NCBI GenBank assembly: GCA_949126835.1
Contig: OX421507.1
Coordinates: 8,708,121-8,772,120, forward strand
Source of the DNA: Anisus vortex
Taxonomy: Eukaryota > Mollusca > Gastropoda > Planorbidae
DNA: 64,000 bases
Direction: 5' to 3'
A model generated the notes under the pieces. That model was given only the letters and a program-made list of their open reading frames with translations. It was not told where the DNA came from and searched no databases. Made by a program: the position numbers and the translations under genes. Positions 23,401-33,913 of this stretch are shown here, piece after piece (position 1 is the stretch's first letter; every line of letters starts with the position of its first letter).

Positions 23401-25517
23401 ATGAAATGAACTGTTTGTGGCTTTAATTTAGACTTAGCTTTATATAGTTAACGCCCTGACCTTAATCTAAGACATGTCATCCACAAAACAGGATCTTAAC
23501 TTCTCACCAGGAATATTTTATTCTTAGTTTCTTTTCCACCTGAATAAATGCGCAGTGTTTACCACATAATATAGGGCATCGTATGTTTTTACCCCAAAGA
23601 AAGGATTTGTAATAATAAAATATTGTGTTGTATGTTGTATTTTTTACATCTATGTGTGTATGAATATTGTTACAGCATTAAGTGTTTATGTCTATTAGTT
23701 ACTGCAGTATGTGCGCATGTATTATTTGTTTGAGTGCATACATGCGTATGTTATTGTTAGTCTATTAGCGTTTATTATGTATGGCGGTATGATTAAATGT
23801 GCAGTCCTAATTCTTTTTACTTCCGTCTAAATCTATGACATTTATTTGTATGTATTAGAATTGTTAAAAATATCCAACAAATAGATGTAAAAGAAATTAT
23901 TTTTTAAATATACTGTATGTGTATGTATGTCATAATGCTTTACAATTTTCCGAGTATCACCTTTCATCAAGGTGAAATCGTAAGTATTTTGCTCAAGGTG
24001 CCTAAAGTTAAGTACGGTATTTAGATCTAATTTCAAAGTAATTGTATCAAAAAATAGTTTCTTCTTCTTCGTCCCACCATTTCATTATATAGCGGGCAAT
24101 CCTTGGCCGAAATACGGATGTCTGGTTGTAGTTCAAGAAAGTCTGGTATGTGACATATCCTTCTGTGTCAAAAATACAAAGTGTACCTCAACCCAATGTA
24201 GTGGATCCTGTGGAAAATATGTTTACGCAATGTGTAGAATAACTAGCTTAGACGACTGATCTATTAAAAAGAATGGATAGTGCCTCCATGATAAATATGT
24301 ATGCGTAAATTGAAGTTACAATTGATTACACTTTTTTTAAAACACTATTCACTTATCCATATAAGCGAGTTAGAGGAATAAAACCATCTGTAATTAGAAC
24401 AAATATATACGATTAAAAAAAGGGTCTAAGTCACTTGAAATATATTTACAGGTCAGTGTTCAGGAAATCTAATTTTATAGATAAGTAAAAGTCACGTGAA
24501 AGACACGTGAATGCCAATAGATTTCGACTTCAAGAATATTGTTTCCAGGCCCAATCCATTCTCTTTATATATCAGTGAGATAAGGGCGCAAAACATCACC
24601 ATAGTAAAGTGTGTTGGCGTTGAAAAAATGAACAATTGAATCATTAACTGCTAGCAAATCTGTCTTTACTCAGTTGTGGTTGTTTTTTTTATACATTGCA
24701 TTAATTTAACTCTTTCTATACGTTTTGCTATACTGTATGCCGTAACATTATGGCTCGGCTTGATTTTACGTATGGAAAGAGTTAATATTAAATAATTACC
24801 CCACACACATTCTTTCATACGCCGTTTCATAATTATATCTTGCCCCCTTATCTTTTTATTATTGACAAGTCTTAATTAGGCGTGACCTTTTGAAATGGAA
24901 GAGGTCACGTGCTTCCTTTTCTATTTTTAAATTAATAAACAAAAAAAAAAGCATGCTTTGGCTGGTGTTTGACTATTGATTTCAACCTCGACGGCCCGTT
25001 CTAGTATTTTAGAATTATACAAAGGATACAAGATTAGTTTTGAGGAATCCATTTTTAACATCAAAAGTGAATAGGCGATAATTAATACTCAAGGGTTAGT
25101 CGCGTAAGGTTAAATATATCTTTGTTTACAAAATAAATTAGTCAAGAGTTGCGTCCTTGGTAATTAAAAAAACACAATGCGGAGATTTATTAAAAAACAA
25201 TAACACGAAAATTATTTTGCATCAAGCAATTAGTTTGGGATTATAAATAGGTGATTCTTCAAATCTGACATTCACAATCCATCGTTTTCTTTTGTCGCCA
25301 TCTTTTGGACAACCAGTAACGTAGCACACAAGCATGTTTTGAAGTAAATGATCGAATAAGACCGGAAATGTATTTTTTGTCGACCTTTTATGCGTGCATA
25401 TTTGTTAAGACTTGTCAATTTGTCTATAATTCAAAAAGGATACGTCATTGCAAACAAAAATAATCATTTACCTGCATTAGCAGACGCCAAGAGAACGCTA
25501 AGTAGAATAATTAACAT
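12605..25517 (-). CDS. g-type lysozyme, gene 2 (complete)
   Basis: Secreted g-type lysozyme (glycoside hydrolase family 23-like fold by family knowledge), hydrolysing bacterial peptidoglycan outside the cell. Exons: 1b 25472-25517 or 1a 23288-23333, then 21988-22047, 21223-21312, 17729-17841, 14650-14754, 13206-13251, 12605-12741. Every junction has AG/GT, and phases match throughout, giving 198 residues with either first exon. Key residues: Glu79 in SRES, Asp94 in GYGD and Asp105 in QCD, equivalent to goose Glu73, Asp86 and Asp97. The Glu-Asp spacing is two residues longer than in goose. The C-terminus has GGVAAYNFGVSNVQSW and ends GQGWN. Six cysteines in the mature part allow three disulfides. 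Introns hold an RTE fragment, a LINE fragment, a SINE, minisatellites and a small inverted-repeat element. No broken codons were seen. Identity and structure are secure; activity is inferred. Confidence 0.92.
12820..13095. repeat. 20-bp minisatellite in intron 6 of gene 2
   Basis: Units of about 20 bp built on AATTGTGTGCTGATAAGT, roughly 10-13 copies with some shortened units. The same unit is expanded at 34130-35070 in the same intron of gene 3. Confidence 0.9.
13590..13960 (-). mobile_element. RTE-like LINE, C-terminal fragment
   Basis: The minus-strand frame reads KLTWFGHVLRHNNRSKT, then after stops and frame breaks TKLQMTELLTAARDRQK. This is the familiar end of RTE-type reverse transcriptase polyproteins. 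The 3' end is an ATG/ATC-repeat tail (CATCATCATCATC at about 13600). A paralogous copy lies at 35385-35730. Pseudogenised. Confidence 0.7.
14330..14560 (-). repeat. tRNA-derived SINE copy (intron 5, gene 2)
   Basis: GGGAGAATGTGCGGCCAGTA, TTCGTGGACACCCTCCATAC and CGCCAGGATTTAAACCCAGC match the SINE at 2980-3115 and the paralogous copy at 36055-36300. Confidence 0.65.
14893..15300 (-). mobile_element. CR1-like LINE, C-terminal and 3' UTR fragment
   Basis: Minus-strand frames carry YLRELISMHEPSRKLRSSSQ, followed by a region that resembles the F..NLP..LR...FKK.LK end of CR1/Jockey-type reverse transcriptases, with frameshifts. The 3' UTR shows CATATAGCGCCTCTATCCAT and GCTCAGTGCGCTC. It is absent from the paralogous gene 3 intron (near 36530), so it was inserted after the duplication or lost there. 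Confidence 0.55.
16145..16222 (+). mobile_element. hAT-type end fragment
   Basis: CAAAGGGGTCAGCAACCTTT followed by GTGTGCC and GCGTGCCAAC resembles the left end of the hAT family seen at 7046 and 47401. No right end or target duplication was found. Confidence 0.4.
17500..17665 (-). repeat. Dispersed repeat family D, gene 2 copy
   Basis: TGGCATTCGGGTATAGAATG and GGACGCAATAATCGTCTG match 37245-37425 (paralogous position) and 2095-2310. Confidence 0.6.
17977..18145. repeat. 68-bp tandem repeat
   Basis: TAACAAGATATAATAGATAA recurs at 17984, 18052 and 18120, an exact 68-bp period (about 2.5 units) in intron 3 of gene 2. The paralogous intron of gene 3 has only one unit near 37732. Confidence 0.85.
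18595..18725. repeat. GATA-rich simple repeat
   Basis: Degenerate TAGATAGATAG tracts. A shortened version occupies the paralogous site at 42650-42760. Confidence 0.85.
19003..20252. other. Unshared 1.25-kb segment in intron 3 of gene 2
   Basis: The flanks CCCCTTGTTAAAT and TATACAATTTTGTC are adjacent in gene 3 (45374-45397) but separated here. I see no reading frame, terminal repeats or clear target duplication. It could be a decayed insertion in gene 2 or a deletion in gene 3. Confidence 0.6.
20418..20464. repeat. (TA)n microsatellite
   Basis: About 22 TA units. Absent at the matching position of gene 3 (near 45520). Confidence 0.9.
21451..21847. mobile_element. Short inverted-repeat element in intron 2 of gene 2
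   Basis: Both ends carry AATGAGGTCTATGCA in inverted orientation (left 21455-21469, right near 21825-21840), and TCACGTGATGCT recurs inverted further in. The paralogous intron of gene 3 (near 46535) lacks it, so it is an insertion. A clear target duplication was not identified. Almost the whole interior is one open frame (21524-21856). Confidence 0.7.
21524..21856 (+). CDS. 110-residue ORF inside the inverted-repeat element
   Basis: Open frame starting MADFTLILLAPMLIKN and ending LIVHNAL, carried by the insertion at 21451-21847 on the strand opposite to gene 2. It has no signal peptide, no obvious membrane span beyond a weakly hydrophobic N-terminus, and no motif I recognise. Composition is protein-like, with mixed charged residues (DLSKEIDENIVDYLHENLEV looks amphipathic), rather than the K/F/Y-rich composition of chance frames here. 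Its last 15 or so codons are encoded by the right terminal repeat. It could be a captured host exon, a transposase relic, or a chance frame of 330 nt. Function unknown. Confidence 0.35.
   Translation: MADFTLILLAPMLIKNVNFKHILEYCDIINDAHGCKNDYRHTIIKGQHLFVDLSKEIDENIVDYLHENLEVKFAHPTAAHKPLLMFTSEFNQHHVTGKSFCIDLIVHNAL
22150..22400 (+). repeat. Dispersed repeat family D, opposite orientation
   Basis: GAAGATTATTGCGTCCTCCG through TGGACAGAAGAGCAAAGAGT. The latter half matches the reverse complement of 7005-7045 plus 7247-7365, where a hAT interrupts it. Confidence 0.6.
23288..23333 (-). CDS. Signal-peptide exon 1a of gene 2
   Basis: ATG at 23333. Encodes MFIIFLLPLLELATA plus one base, then a GTATGTT donor, phase 1, which joins in frame to exon 2. 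The hydrophobic core and the small residues before the junction fit a cleavable signal peptide. Confidence 0.75.
23437..23447 (-). promoter_or_regulatory. TATA box candidate for exon 1a
   Basis: CTATATAAAGC on the minus strand, about 105 nt upstream of the exon 1a ATG, giving a plausible 5' UTR of about 75 nt. Confidence 0.5.
23448..25471. other. Upstream region between exons 1a and 1b
   Basis: About 2 kb with no frame over 65 codons that looks real, and no repeat I could name. It would be promoter sequence for exon 1a and intron 1 for transcripts starting at exon 1b. Confidence 0.5.
25472..25517 (-). CDS. Signal-peptide exon 1b, alternative first exon of gene 2
   Basis: ATG at 25517. Encodes MLIILLSVLLASANA plus one base, then a GTAAATG donor, phase 1. 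Same length (46 nt) and phase as exon 1a. The nearest downstream acceptor of the right phase is exon 2 at 22047, so it is either an alternative start of gene 2 or an orphan from a lost gene. Confidence 0.7.
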
Positions 25518-25562
25518 TTTGTACGTTATTCAAGGTAGCAAACATTAAACTTAACATCTGTA

Positions 25563-25569
25563 CTTTATA
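25563..25569 (-). promoter_or_regulatory. TATA box candidate for exon 1b
   Basis: TATAAAG on the minus strand, about 50 nt upstream of the exon 1b ATG. Confidence 0.45.
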
Positions 25570-27133
25570 CTAGTAGACCCGATCTTTCTATGTTGTAATT
25601 GTATATCATTTTGTTCAGGCCTTGTTACACAGTTAGTGTAATATATATAGTCTATTTATCTTCACGAGTCAAAATCTAATTGTTTCAAAATTAGAAAAAA
25701 AGTAATTATCGTTTAGTCAAGACTCCTGAGGGCAACATATGTAAAAGCGCGTGACCCTTTTAGATCTTATTAACCCTTCCCGTACCGACCTACTTCTATC
25801 TATGCTGCCTTCAGTTCCGCTATACACGCGCCCGGGACTGTAAGGGTTAATTCAAGTTTGCTACTTTTATTTCCCATACGGTGGGATTGTGTGGAAAGCA
25901 GCAGAGCCAACACAGCCACGTTTACATTGTATTATAGCTGATGTTACTCGAGATGTATATCTTGGATATGGCAAAAGTACTTGGTGGTAAACTGCTATTT
26001 AAAAGCAAATGATTTCGTATTATATGGACAGACTAATCTAGGGATTAGAAGTTTTAAAAGAAAATCAATAAACCAGAGATTACACAGGAGAAGAATTACA
26101 AAATTAGAAACAATCAAAATCCGACATGTTAAAAGCGTGCCTGCATTTATTCATCCTGACACATATTTTGAAAGTGCTTTTCATAGCCGGGCATTTCAGA
26201 ATGGAAAATGGGGAGGGGCTAGTCGTGTAACAAAGGTAGGGAGAGGGGAAAAAAGGGAAAAAAAAAAGGGGGGGGGGGGATAGTGCAAAGTTCACACAAA
26301 GAGGAATAGAAATAGCAGGCTCCTTCTGAACTAGTGCTCAATTTAATATAACCTCGTGAATGATAACAAAATTGAGAAATCTGATTTATATATATATAAT
26401 ATATATATTATGTGATTATTAAATTTAAAATACATGTTTTGTTTTTTTTACTTTCTTTGCTCTGAAGCACTGAATGCGGGAAAGAGGGGCAGCGTCCTCC
26501 CATAAGTCCTGTTATTCCACTGGTCATTGAGTTGCAATTGAATGAATCTCTGTTAAAACAAGGAGACCAAGACCACTAAGAGCAGGAGTATATTCTTGAA
26601 GGACCGTGATATTCAGAAACATTATGTTAGAAAGGCCATATTACAGATGTGCCCGTGAGCGCTATCGGTGAGTCAGCACTTGGCACGGCTGGATGGTCAC
26701 CATTTCTAAGCAGGAGAGGGTTTACTTTTTTGCACCGCTGGTACTCACCTTACCACTTTTTGTTTCTTGAAACGGAGACACATTTTTATTGTATTCTTGT
26801 TAAGTTGTCACTTTTAAGGCTATTATTTAAAATGTTCCACTTTTTTTTATTCTTAGAAAGTACCCCAATTCTTGTTTCTGAAAATGCCTTACTTTGTGTT
26901 ATTGAAAGGTCTTGCTTTCATATTAAAATAAAAGAGTCTACTTGATGCTTAAAAAGGCCCAAAGGTTTGGAAAATGGCATGAGGAGGAGCCGCCTCAGAC
27001 CCACGTAACTGGTATCTACCGGTGCTTTCTGAAAAAAACTTATAATTTTTGCGGTTTACGAAAAACATATCTTTTATTAGTCGTAGACTTTCCTCCAAAG
27101 ATGGTCATTGCCTCCGATACAAGACCTTACACA
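25570..27133. other. Intergenic region with no recognised gene
   Basis: Short frames only. A poly-G run at about 26270-26279 and a small TA tract at 26388-26410 are the only landmarks. The segmental duplication unit 2 appears to begin at its right end. Confidence 0.5.
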
Positions 27134-28393
27134 GGTAAGGTTTGTTTTTGAATCAACAAGATCTAAAATCAGGGCCCTCGAGAGAAAAAAAAGATGCCGT
27201 TACGAGATCCTTTCTGGGCACCCTCCTCCCCCCACCCCAGCTTTTTTTTTTTACATCTTCTTGGAGAGAATCATGTCGGATGCACTAGAGGATCACGAAG
27301 CGGCATAAATGGCAGAAGGATCACCAACCTTCGATTTGCAGATGATATAGATCATAGGTTCTCAACCTTTTTCGGCTCACCGCTATCTTTAAAAAAATGT
27401 TTCCGCTCACCGCCCCCCCCCCCCAACTTTCTTTTAGCGCCCTCCCCACTTCCGCCCATCTGGACTATAGTTTCCGCAATTTTTTTAGGCGTAGACCAAC
27501 TAGACTTTTTGTGTGATTAATTATCTTTTAAAAAACTGAAAAGGAAACATATAGTAAGAATTAATAGATAAAAAAATTGCCTTAACAAAAGGTTTAAATA
27601 AATCTATGCGAATCGTTTGCCTGGTGTTTTGCTAGCAATTTGTCTATTTTTGTCTCAATGTGTGTAGCAAAAGCCTTAAGTCTAGTAATCAGTAATATTT
27701 TTTTATATTACAAAACAGAACTTGTTCGGCATCACTATTGAATCAAATGTGGAAACATTTTTTTGTTAAAGAGATATAATTAGCCCGTTTTATTTGAGCT
27801 AATATATCTGTTGTTTTTTTTAATAAAAAATAAATAAATGTATAGCTTTGAAATGATCAAACTGTAAAAAGTATTTGAAAATTATATAAATATTATATGA
27901 CTAAAGAATTTATATGTTTATTTTCAAACATTACAATAAGGGGCATTTCTGTTTTATAGTCCCAGTGGCTCCAACGCCCTTGACAGCAATGCAATGCACG
28001 TGAGAAAGGAGTTATCAAATGTCCAGTGGAAAGAAAGCTCAGCGTTTTAGCAGATCAGATCCATCAAATTACCGCCTAGTCCAAGGAATCCTAACCGCCC
28101 AGCAGTACACACATAAGACTGGACAAAATATCCAAGTGGTCATCTTATTCCTTACTGTCACCACCATTACAGATCTATCATCAGGAGGTGTTATATAAAC
28201 AGTGACATTTATCATCTCGTCATCTATTTCCAACATTACTAACCCATCGTTCATTGTATAACGTTTTCGTACACGGCAAAAGCTAACTAGTCTACATTAT
28301 TTATCAAATTTATGTTGTTAATGATTTAAATGCATATTAACTATGCAGTATGTTACATAATAAATTGTTTATAAGCATATTTTGATAGTATAT

Positions 28394-28844
28394 TTGACAT
28401 TTGCACTCCCACAGAGTGCATTTCTCTTAAAAGACCCGTATCCCTCTCGTGTCCCAGCACTCTCCTGGAGTGCATTTATATTTCGATCTGAAGTTCAATG
28501 GAACTTTTCTAGTCAAGTAACAATTTTATATTCATAGGATTCAGAATAGATTAAAGTATATAAAAATATATCTTATTTGCCTTAATTAAGTAAGAATTAT
28601 TTTTTTTTACACATACCTGTTTGAAGTAGAAGAAAAAGTTTTTAGGCTGTTTTTTTTTTAAAGGCGAGCTACAAAAAACTAAGTAATGGAAATTACGTTT
28701 AAGATGATAAATAACATAAAAAAAATATAATATGTCCAAAATAGAAAAAGCCATTTTTTTAAATATATAATAAAAAGCCTTTCTGCAAGCTAACAAAAAT
28801 GGAAGCGGGTCATTGCACTCTGGGAGAGTGCAAATAAATGTCAA
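28394..28844. mobile_element. MITE-like insertion inside the inner hAT
   Basis: The ends carry TTGACATTT in inverted orientation next to small palindromes (GCACTCCCACAGAGTGC on the left, GCACTCTGGGAGAGTGC on the right). A third palindrome GCACTCTCCTGGAGTGC lies at about 28469. No coding content. Confidence 0.5.
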
Positions 28845-29579
28845 CTGTGGGTTAACAAAGTGTATCTTTTGTATCGCTTAAATAATATGGTTAATATTCC
28901 ATATTGGCATCGATTATTTCGTCGTGATCTCGCAAACACAATAGGATTAACATATTAACATATATTCGAGTACATTAAGATAACTACGTCCTTATATTAA
29001 GAGGATGGTATATTGCGGTTACCGGAAATTACGATCCTGCTTGGCGGGAATTTCCGAAATTCTAAATGTTGAGATTTAATGTCTTCTTGGACGTTGTGAT
29101 TTATAAGTTATATTAAATGGGTTAGCCATCATATTTCAGCTCTTTTGTCGGCACCTGCCTCAGAATAAAAGCAAGGCCACTATAAAAAGCCAGCTCAAGT
29201 CATAAAAAGAATCTACAATGGGCGTTTAATGTTATTCAATGTAATTTCATTGGAATCCCCAGGCATGCCTTGCCCCATGGCTAACAAAAAAGGCGTTCGA
29301 CAAAATAACACTAGTCGAATATGCAAAGAAGCTGAGGCTGTGCGACATGTCGTGTGGAGAGGCGTGCCCCTAACCGAGTTCTACAATGAATAAAATATCA
29401 ATAAGAATACAATATCAAATAAAAAACAACAACTAGATATCCACCCATAGCATAAGCTATGTATGGTATATGATTTTGAATGTTTGTTTTTACCATTGCA
29501 GACTAACTCTCAAGTTGCTCAGGAATGACACTTCATTGTGCTATGTTTTGCCTTTGGTATAAACGAGAATGCGTTCATT

Positions 29580-30075
29580 GGGAGTCTTAGATTCGCACGT
29601 GGGGTTCACTGGCACGTGCAAAAGTAGCTACATTTACATTTTCGTATCGACGAGAACAGAACGTGAGCAGACCACTACGTTTTCTCGTCGATACGACGTG
29701 TTGCGCCCGCTTGAATGTATATGTGAAGAAATGCCGTTGCTGTAGTGTTGATGACCCAGCGGGCACACCACGTCGTGGCGACGGGGAAAAACGTGGAAAC
29801 CATGGAATCCAATTTTTTCCCCGTCAATACGACGTGATACCCTGGGGTACCCTTGCATACTGACGTCCATGTGTTACTTAGCAGTACACTTGTTCGTTTT
29901 GATAGCTCAATGAATCAAGACTGCTTTTGGAGTTGAATGCTTTTACTGTGCGGAGTCTTAGAGTCACATTTGAAATTCACCTGGCACATGCGAAATTATC
30001 TACGTTTACATCGTAAGCATTAAATGTAAATGTTGAGAAATTCTGTTGCCTTAGTGTTGACGTACCCTATCATTA
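29580..30075. repeat. Diverged direct repeat with two hairpins
   Basis: GGGAGTCTTAGATTCGCACG (29580) and GCGGAGTCTTAGAGTCACAT (29943) begin two related copies. Within the first, CGTATCGACGAGAA pairs with TTCTCGTCGATACG (29642-29698), and CACGTCGTGGCGACGGGGAA pairs with TTCCCCGTCAATACGACGTG (29768-29835). Confidence 0.6.
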
Positions 30076-31879
30076 TGCCGGTAATAGAGGAGAATACGGG
30101 CCCCACGCAGAACTAGTTTTCTAAAACAATTTAACTGAAAATTAAATTTTTACATGGAGTTATTCCTTAGTATCTAGCCTAATGAATAACGGAAAATACT
30201 TTTCACAATTAATTTTTTGCACAATTTTGAAAAATTAAAACGACATCCGCCATTGTTTTTTTTTTTTTGTAATGTGTCAAACCTCAGAGGCCCAAATTAT
30301 GTTCTAGTAGTTTAAAAATTATAATCTTTGGTGTGTATACTTATGTTTAGACTAGAAATCAAAATCAGTCATAAAAAAATTTGATAAGTGACCTTGACAT
30401 ACTTTTACGATCTGTTCCACCAGTGACCCATTGGGCGTTTAAAGTAAAAAAAAAGTATGATGAGTATTGGACTAGGCTTACTTATTTTATAACTTATACT
30501 TATACATATATTATAATATAATATATAGATTATTGATTATATTTCTATGCCTATCTAGGGCCTGGTAATAGCCACTGTATTACCATTATTAGTTAGACAC
30601 TTAAAATAACTTAGTTTGTGATTAGGGAAAGAAAAAGGTAATTATAATTTTAAAGCCTATAATATTATATTGCATAGCTACCATTTACCACAAAAGCCCA
30701 TTGGGTCGCCCGTGACCCGCATTTATAAAGTCTGTATTGTACACAATATAATAAAAAAACGAATTAATTTATTGTAGATGTGTTTTAGAGTATCTTATAA
30801 ACAAATATTAATGAAAAATTATATGTAACTTACCTTACGAAATATATGACAGCTTAAAAATAAATTTTTGAATGTCGCGTCAACGTGCTATGGGTGCAGT
30901 CATATGCAAGAAGGAGATTACTGGCTTAATTTTAAAAAAAAAAAACTAGACATCGGAGTTAATTCCCTTGTGTTCCTTATAAGGGATATTTGGTTTTAAG
31001 GGTAAAAAAAATACAAAAATACGTAATAAATAAGTAAATAAAAAAAAATAAAAAAATAAGGACACCTCGGTTAAACTGAGATTAAAATATCATTAATATT
31101 AGCAGATGTTAGGGCGACAGTGATCGGTCAGCAGGGTTGACTGTCCGGAGAACCGAACACAGGACCATCCGGCCGCACAATATATTTGCCAAATACAGAC
31201 CCTTACTTCATCGAAAAGTCACTGCGATTCCTATTTCTTATTAATATAATAATATGTAGGCATACTGTTTGGGGATATCAGATATTTAGCGGCACTTGCG
31301 TTTTCATCACATTTCATCTTCCAAAAACTAATCGATTCAAATAGCTGAGGTGTTAAAATATATCAGGTACGTTTGTACCGCCCACTTGCCCTTCACCGCC
31401 CCCCGATCGCCCCCGGGAATGTCAGCGCCCCCCTTAAGCTTCTCACCGCCCCCCGGGGGGGCGATATCGCCCCGGTTGAGAACCTATGATATAGATGGAC
31501 TCGCCGGGAGTGAGGAAGAATAAGCTAATCTAGTGGAACGACTGGACAAAACTTTCTCATTATATGGTATGCAAATCAGTGCCCAAAAAAACAATTCAAT
31601 GACTAGTAACACCAGCGGGATCACCATTGGGGCATCTTCTCTTAGCTTTATAGCAACAATTAAATAAATAGTTGCGTAATTGCCGACTTAATTTTAAATT
31701 TTAATATTCATGGGCCCCCTAAACTCTTATGGGCCCCGGTATGGCGTACCAGCTGTACCCCCCTCTCGTGGGGCCAGTCTAAAATGAACCTTATGCAGTT
31801 CCGATACAATGAGCACCAGTGGTTTTCATCGTTCGATGCGTTTCTAAATTTTGTACTTTTGAATCCAAGACTAGTTTGA

Positions 31880-32755
31880 TATATATTTGTATAGCGCTTC
31901 CAACAAACATAATGTAAGCTCAGAGCGCATTTAACATACAACTAAGAACACGGATATTACTCTAGGCTTGGTGACAGAGCTCATTGTTGATTTAAAATCA
32001 AATCAAATAAATGTAGCATTAACCGACCCAATCCATAAGTAAGACAGTAAGGGTCTCAGGCATGTTAAATGTTATCCAAGGTAAATTTTGAAATAATGAG
32101 TTTTAAAAATTCTTTTTGAAAGTAACAGTAGAGCTTGTTTGCCTGAGTTGAATGGGAAGTTGATTCCACACCTTCGGACCGGATACTGAGAAGGCTCTAA
32201 GGCCAACGGTCGTCAGAGAGAAACGGGGCTCTTCCAGAAGCGATGAGTTGGCAGAACGAAGTGTTCTTTGCGGGCCATTTTACATGGTGTGATTAGTTCC
32301 TTGAGATAGGAAACTCGTTATTAAAAATGCACTGATGGCAAAGGAGCGCCACTTTATACTCTGTTCTGCCTTTCACGGAGAGCCAATGGAGCGAACGTAG
32401 AAGGGCGGTTCCCGAGTCTCGTTTTGACTTGCGCATAACCTAAAGCGAAGTACTGTTCTGTATTCGCTGTAGCCTGGCGAATTTGTCTTCGGGCAGGCCG
32501 GCAAGCATGGCGTTACATTAGTCGATACGCGAAAGTATCAGGGCGACTGCAAGTGTCTTTGAAGAATCCAATAAAACACAAAGATTCTTCACTTTGTTAA
32601 CAAATGGCACCTGGTAGTTTATCACGGTGATAGATTCCGGACCAGTGAATTTGGCCAAATTACTCTTGGTTCCACTTCTTATTACATGTATCTCTGTTTT
32701 TTCCTCATTCATTTTCAGCCCGTTTCTCCCCGACCACGAATAGACGTTGGCAATT
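31880..32755 (-). mobile_element. CR1-like LINE, 5'-truncated, minus strand
   Basis: The minus-strand frame at 32518-32712 begins MNEEKTEIHVI and continues with QVPFVNKVKNLCVLLDS, matching the RT C-terminal half seen at 54930-55595. Lower frames are broken. The 3' end reads CTTACATTATGTTTGTTGGA in sense. Unit 1 has the uninterrupted site at about 11645 (AGTTTGATAAATCCCATGAC). Confidence 0.7.
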
Positions 32756-33399
32756 GCACAATATCACATGACGTTTGCGCCTGGTTTCTTAGATAATACA
32801 TTAGGCCAACTCCACAACGTCATCATGACCAGCCGGAAGTGAAGTCTACACGAAACAGGAAATGCATACTTTACACAACAATGCCGCCATCCACTTTGCA
32901 ATCCTGCACGAGATTCGGGGACTGCACGAATTTTTGGTTTACTAGAAGGATCGTCTATAGCTTATTATATTATTATTACATAAGCTTTAAATTGAACAAA
33001 GAGTGTCAAGTTTCTTTTGGCGGTTGAAGCTATTGTGTATTTTGATTTTTTCCCAAAACAAATTGTAAAGATTTATATTCTTAGATAATCAACTTCATTT
33101 AAAAATTGCAATAATTTGTTGTAAAAACTCATTTGCTGAAACTGTAATTGTTTTTTTACCCTTCTTTGTTTGGACGCTAAATCATATAGATTCTACTCAT
33201 CTCAAATTTTGGTTGGTATCGATTTCCGATTTTGTCGATTAACAGGTTTTTCGCTATGAGATTTGGATATCGCATTGGCGCTTTGTTGGCCTATATACCC
33301 GGTATCGGGTTGAATACGTGTCAATGAGAATGTATCGATACTTCTTTATAAAGTTAACAGTTTAAAGATTACATATAGGGCCTTTGAAGCAGAATCCAC

Positions 33400-33570
33400 T
33401 TAAGTCTGTGGCCTCGGCATACTATGGGATATTATTAAGTGGCCAACACAAACCCTAGCAACTTTACGTTGCCCCACCTAATGTCAGGTACCTATCAAAG
33501 CTGGGTCATTCAAATTCCATCACCAGAATTCGAGCCCGGGACCTTCGGTACACTAGTCTTGTGCGCTAAG
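33400..33570 (-). repeat. tRNA-derived SINE copy (downstream of gene 3)
   Basis: GTACCTATCAAAGCTGGGT and CACCAGAATTCGAGCCCGGG. Paralogue of the copy at 12215-12375. Confidence 0.6.
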
Positions 33571-33687
33571 GCAGTGTCCAATTTACTAAAATTAAATTCC
33601 ACATACTTATACCAGTTTTGATTTCGAATATTGATTTGTGAAGCGTAGCAATAAAGAAGTGAACACACTTGGATAAAGTTTTTCATT

Positions 33688-33693
33688 TTTATT
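33688..33693 (-). promoter_or_regulatory. Polyadenylation signal candidate of gene 3
   Basis: AATAAA on the minus strand, about 220 nt after the stop codon, in sequence paralogous to the signal of gene 2. Confidence 0.4.
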
Positions 33694-33913
33694 TTTTTAA
33701 GGTAAAAATCTGCATAAAGAAAACTATAAACAAAACAACAACACGTAAGAAAAAAAAAATACTAGTCTATAGTTAGGGTTAGTGAATACAGGACAGTGCT
33801 AGTAGTGATATGTATGCTATAAGATGCTGCATGTGCTGAGAAATGAAGATGTACGATTGTTAGGGTTAGGGAATTAAGGACAGTGCTGATGTACTATAAA
33901 GCGAACAAAGTAT

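Larger units (their letters stand above)
27353..31488. mobile_element. Inner hAT element, non-autonomous or decayed
   Basis: 4136 bp between exact 8-bp duplications ATATAGAT (27345-27352 and 31489-31496). The ends CATAGGTTCTCAACC and GGTTGAGAACCTATG are perfect 15-bp inverted repeats, typical of hAT elements, with CACCGCCCC-rich subterminal blocks at both ends. No frame longer than about 100 codons was seen, so no intact transposase. Confidence 0.85.
27245..31640 (+). pseudogene. RTE-like reverse transcriptase fragment, split by a hAT
   Basis: Before 27352, two frames read LLERIMSDALEDHEA and then RRITNLRFADDI. After 31489 the frame continues GLAGSEEE, a stop, then ANLVERLDKT and YGMQISAQK. 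FADD is the reverse transcriptase catalytic motif, and the surrounding text is typical of RTE-type elements. The reading continues across the 4.1-kb insertion once one copy of ATATAGAT is discounted. A frameshift and a stop show that it is dead. Confidence 0.75.
27170..31777. mobile_element. Outer hAT-like element (hosts nested insertions)
   Basis: Flanked by an exact 8-bp duplication TCTAAAAT (27162-27169 and 31778-31785). The ends CAGGGCCCTCGAGAG and CTCTCGTGGGGCCAG are imperfect inverted repeats. The unit 1 counterpart at about 10348-10360 (AGATCTCAAATGAACC) is the empty site. No transposase frame was seen, and the interior carries an RT fragment. Confidence 0.75.
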
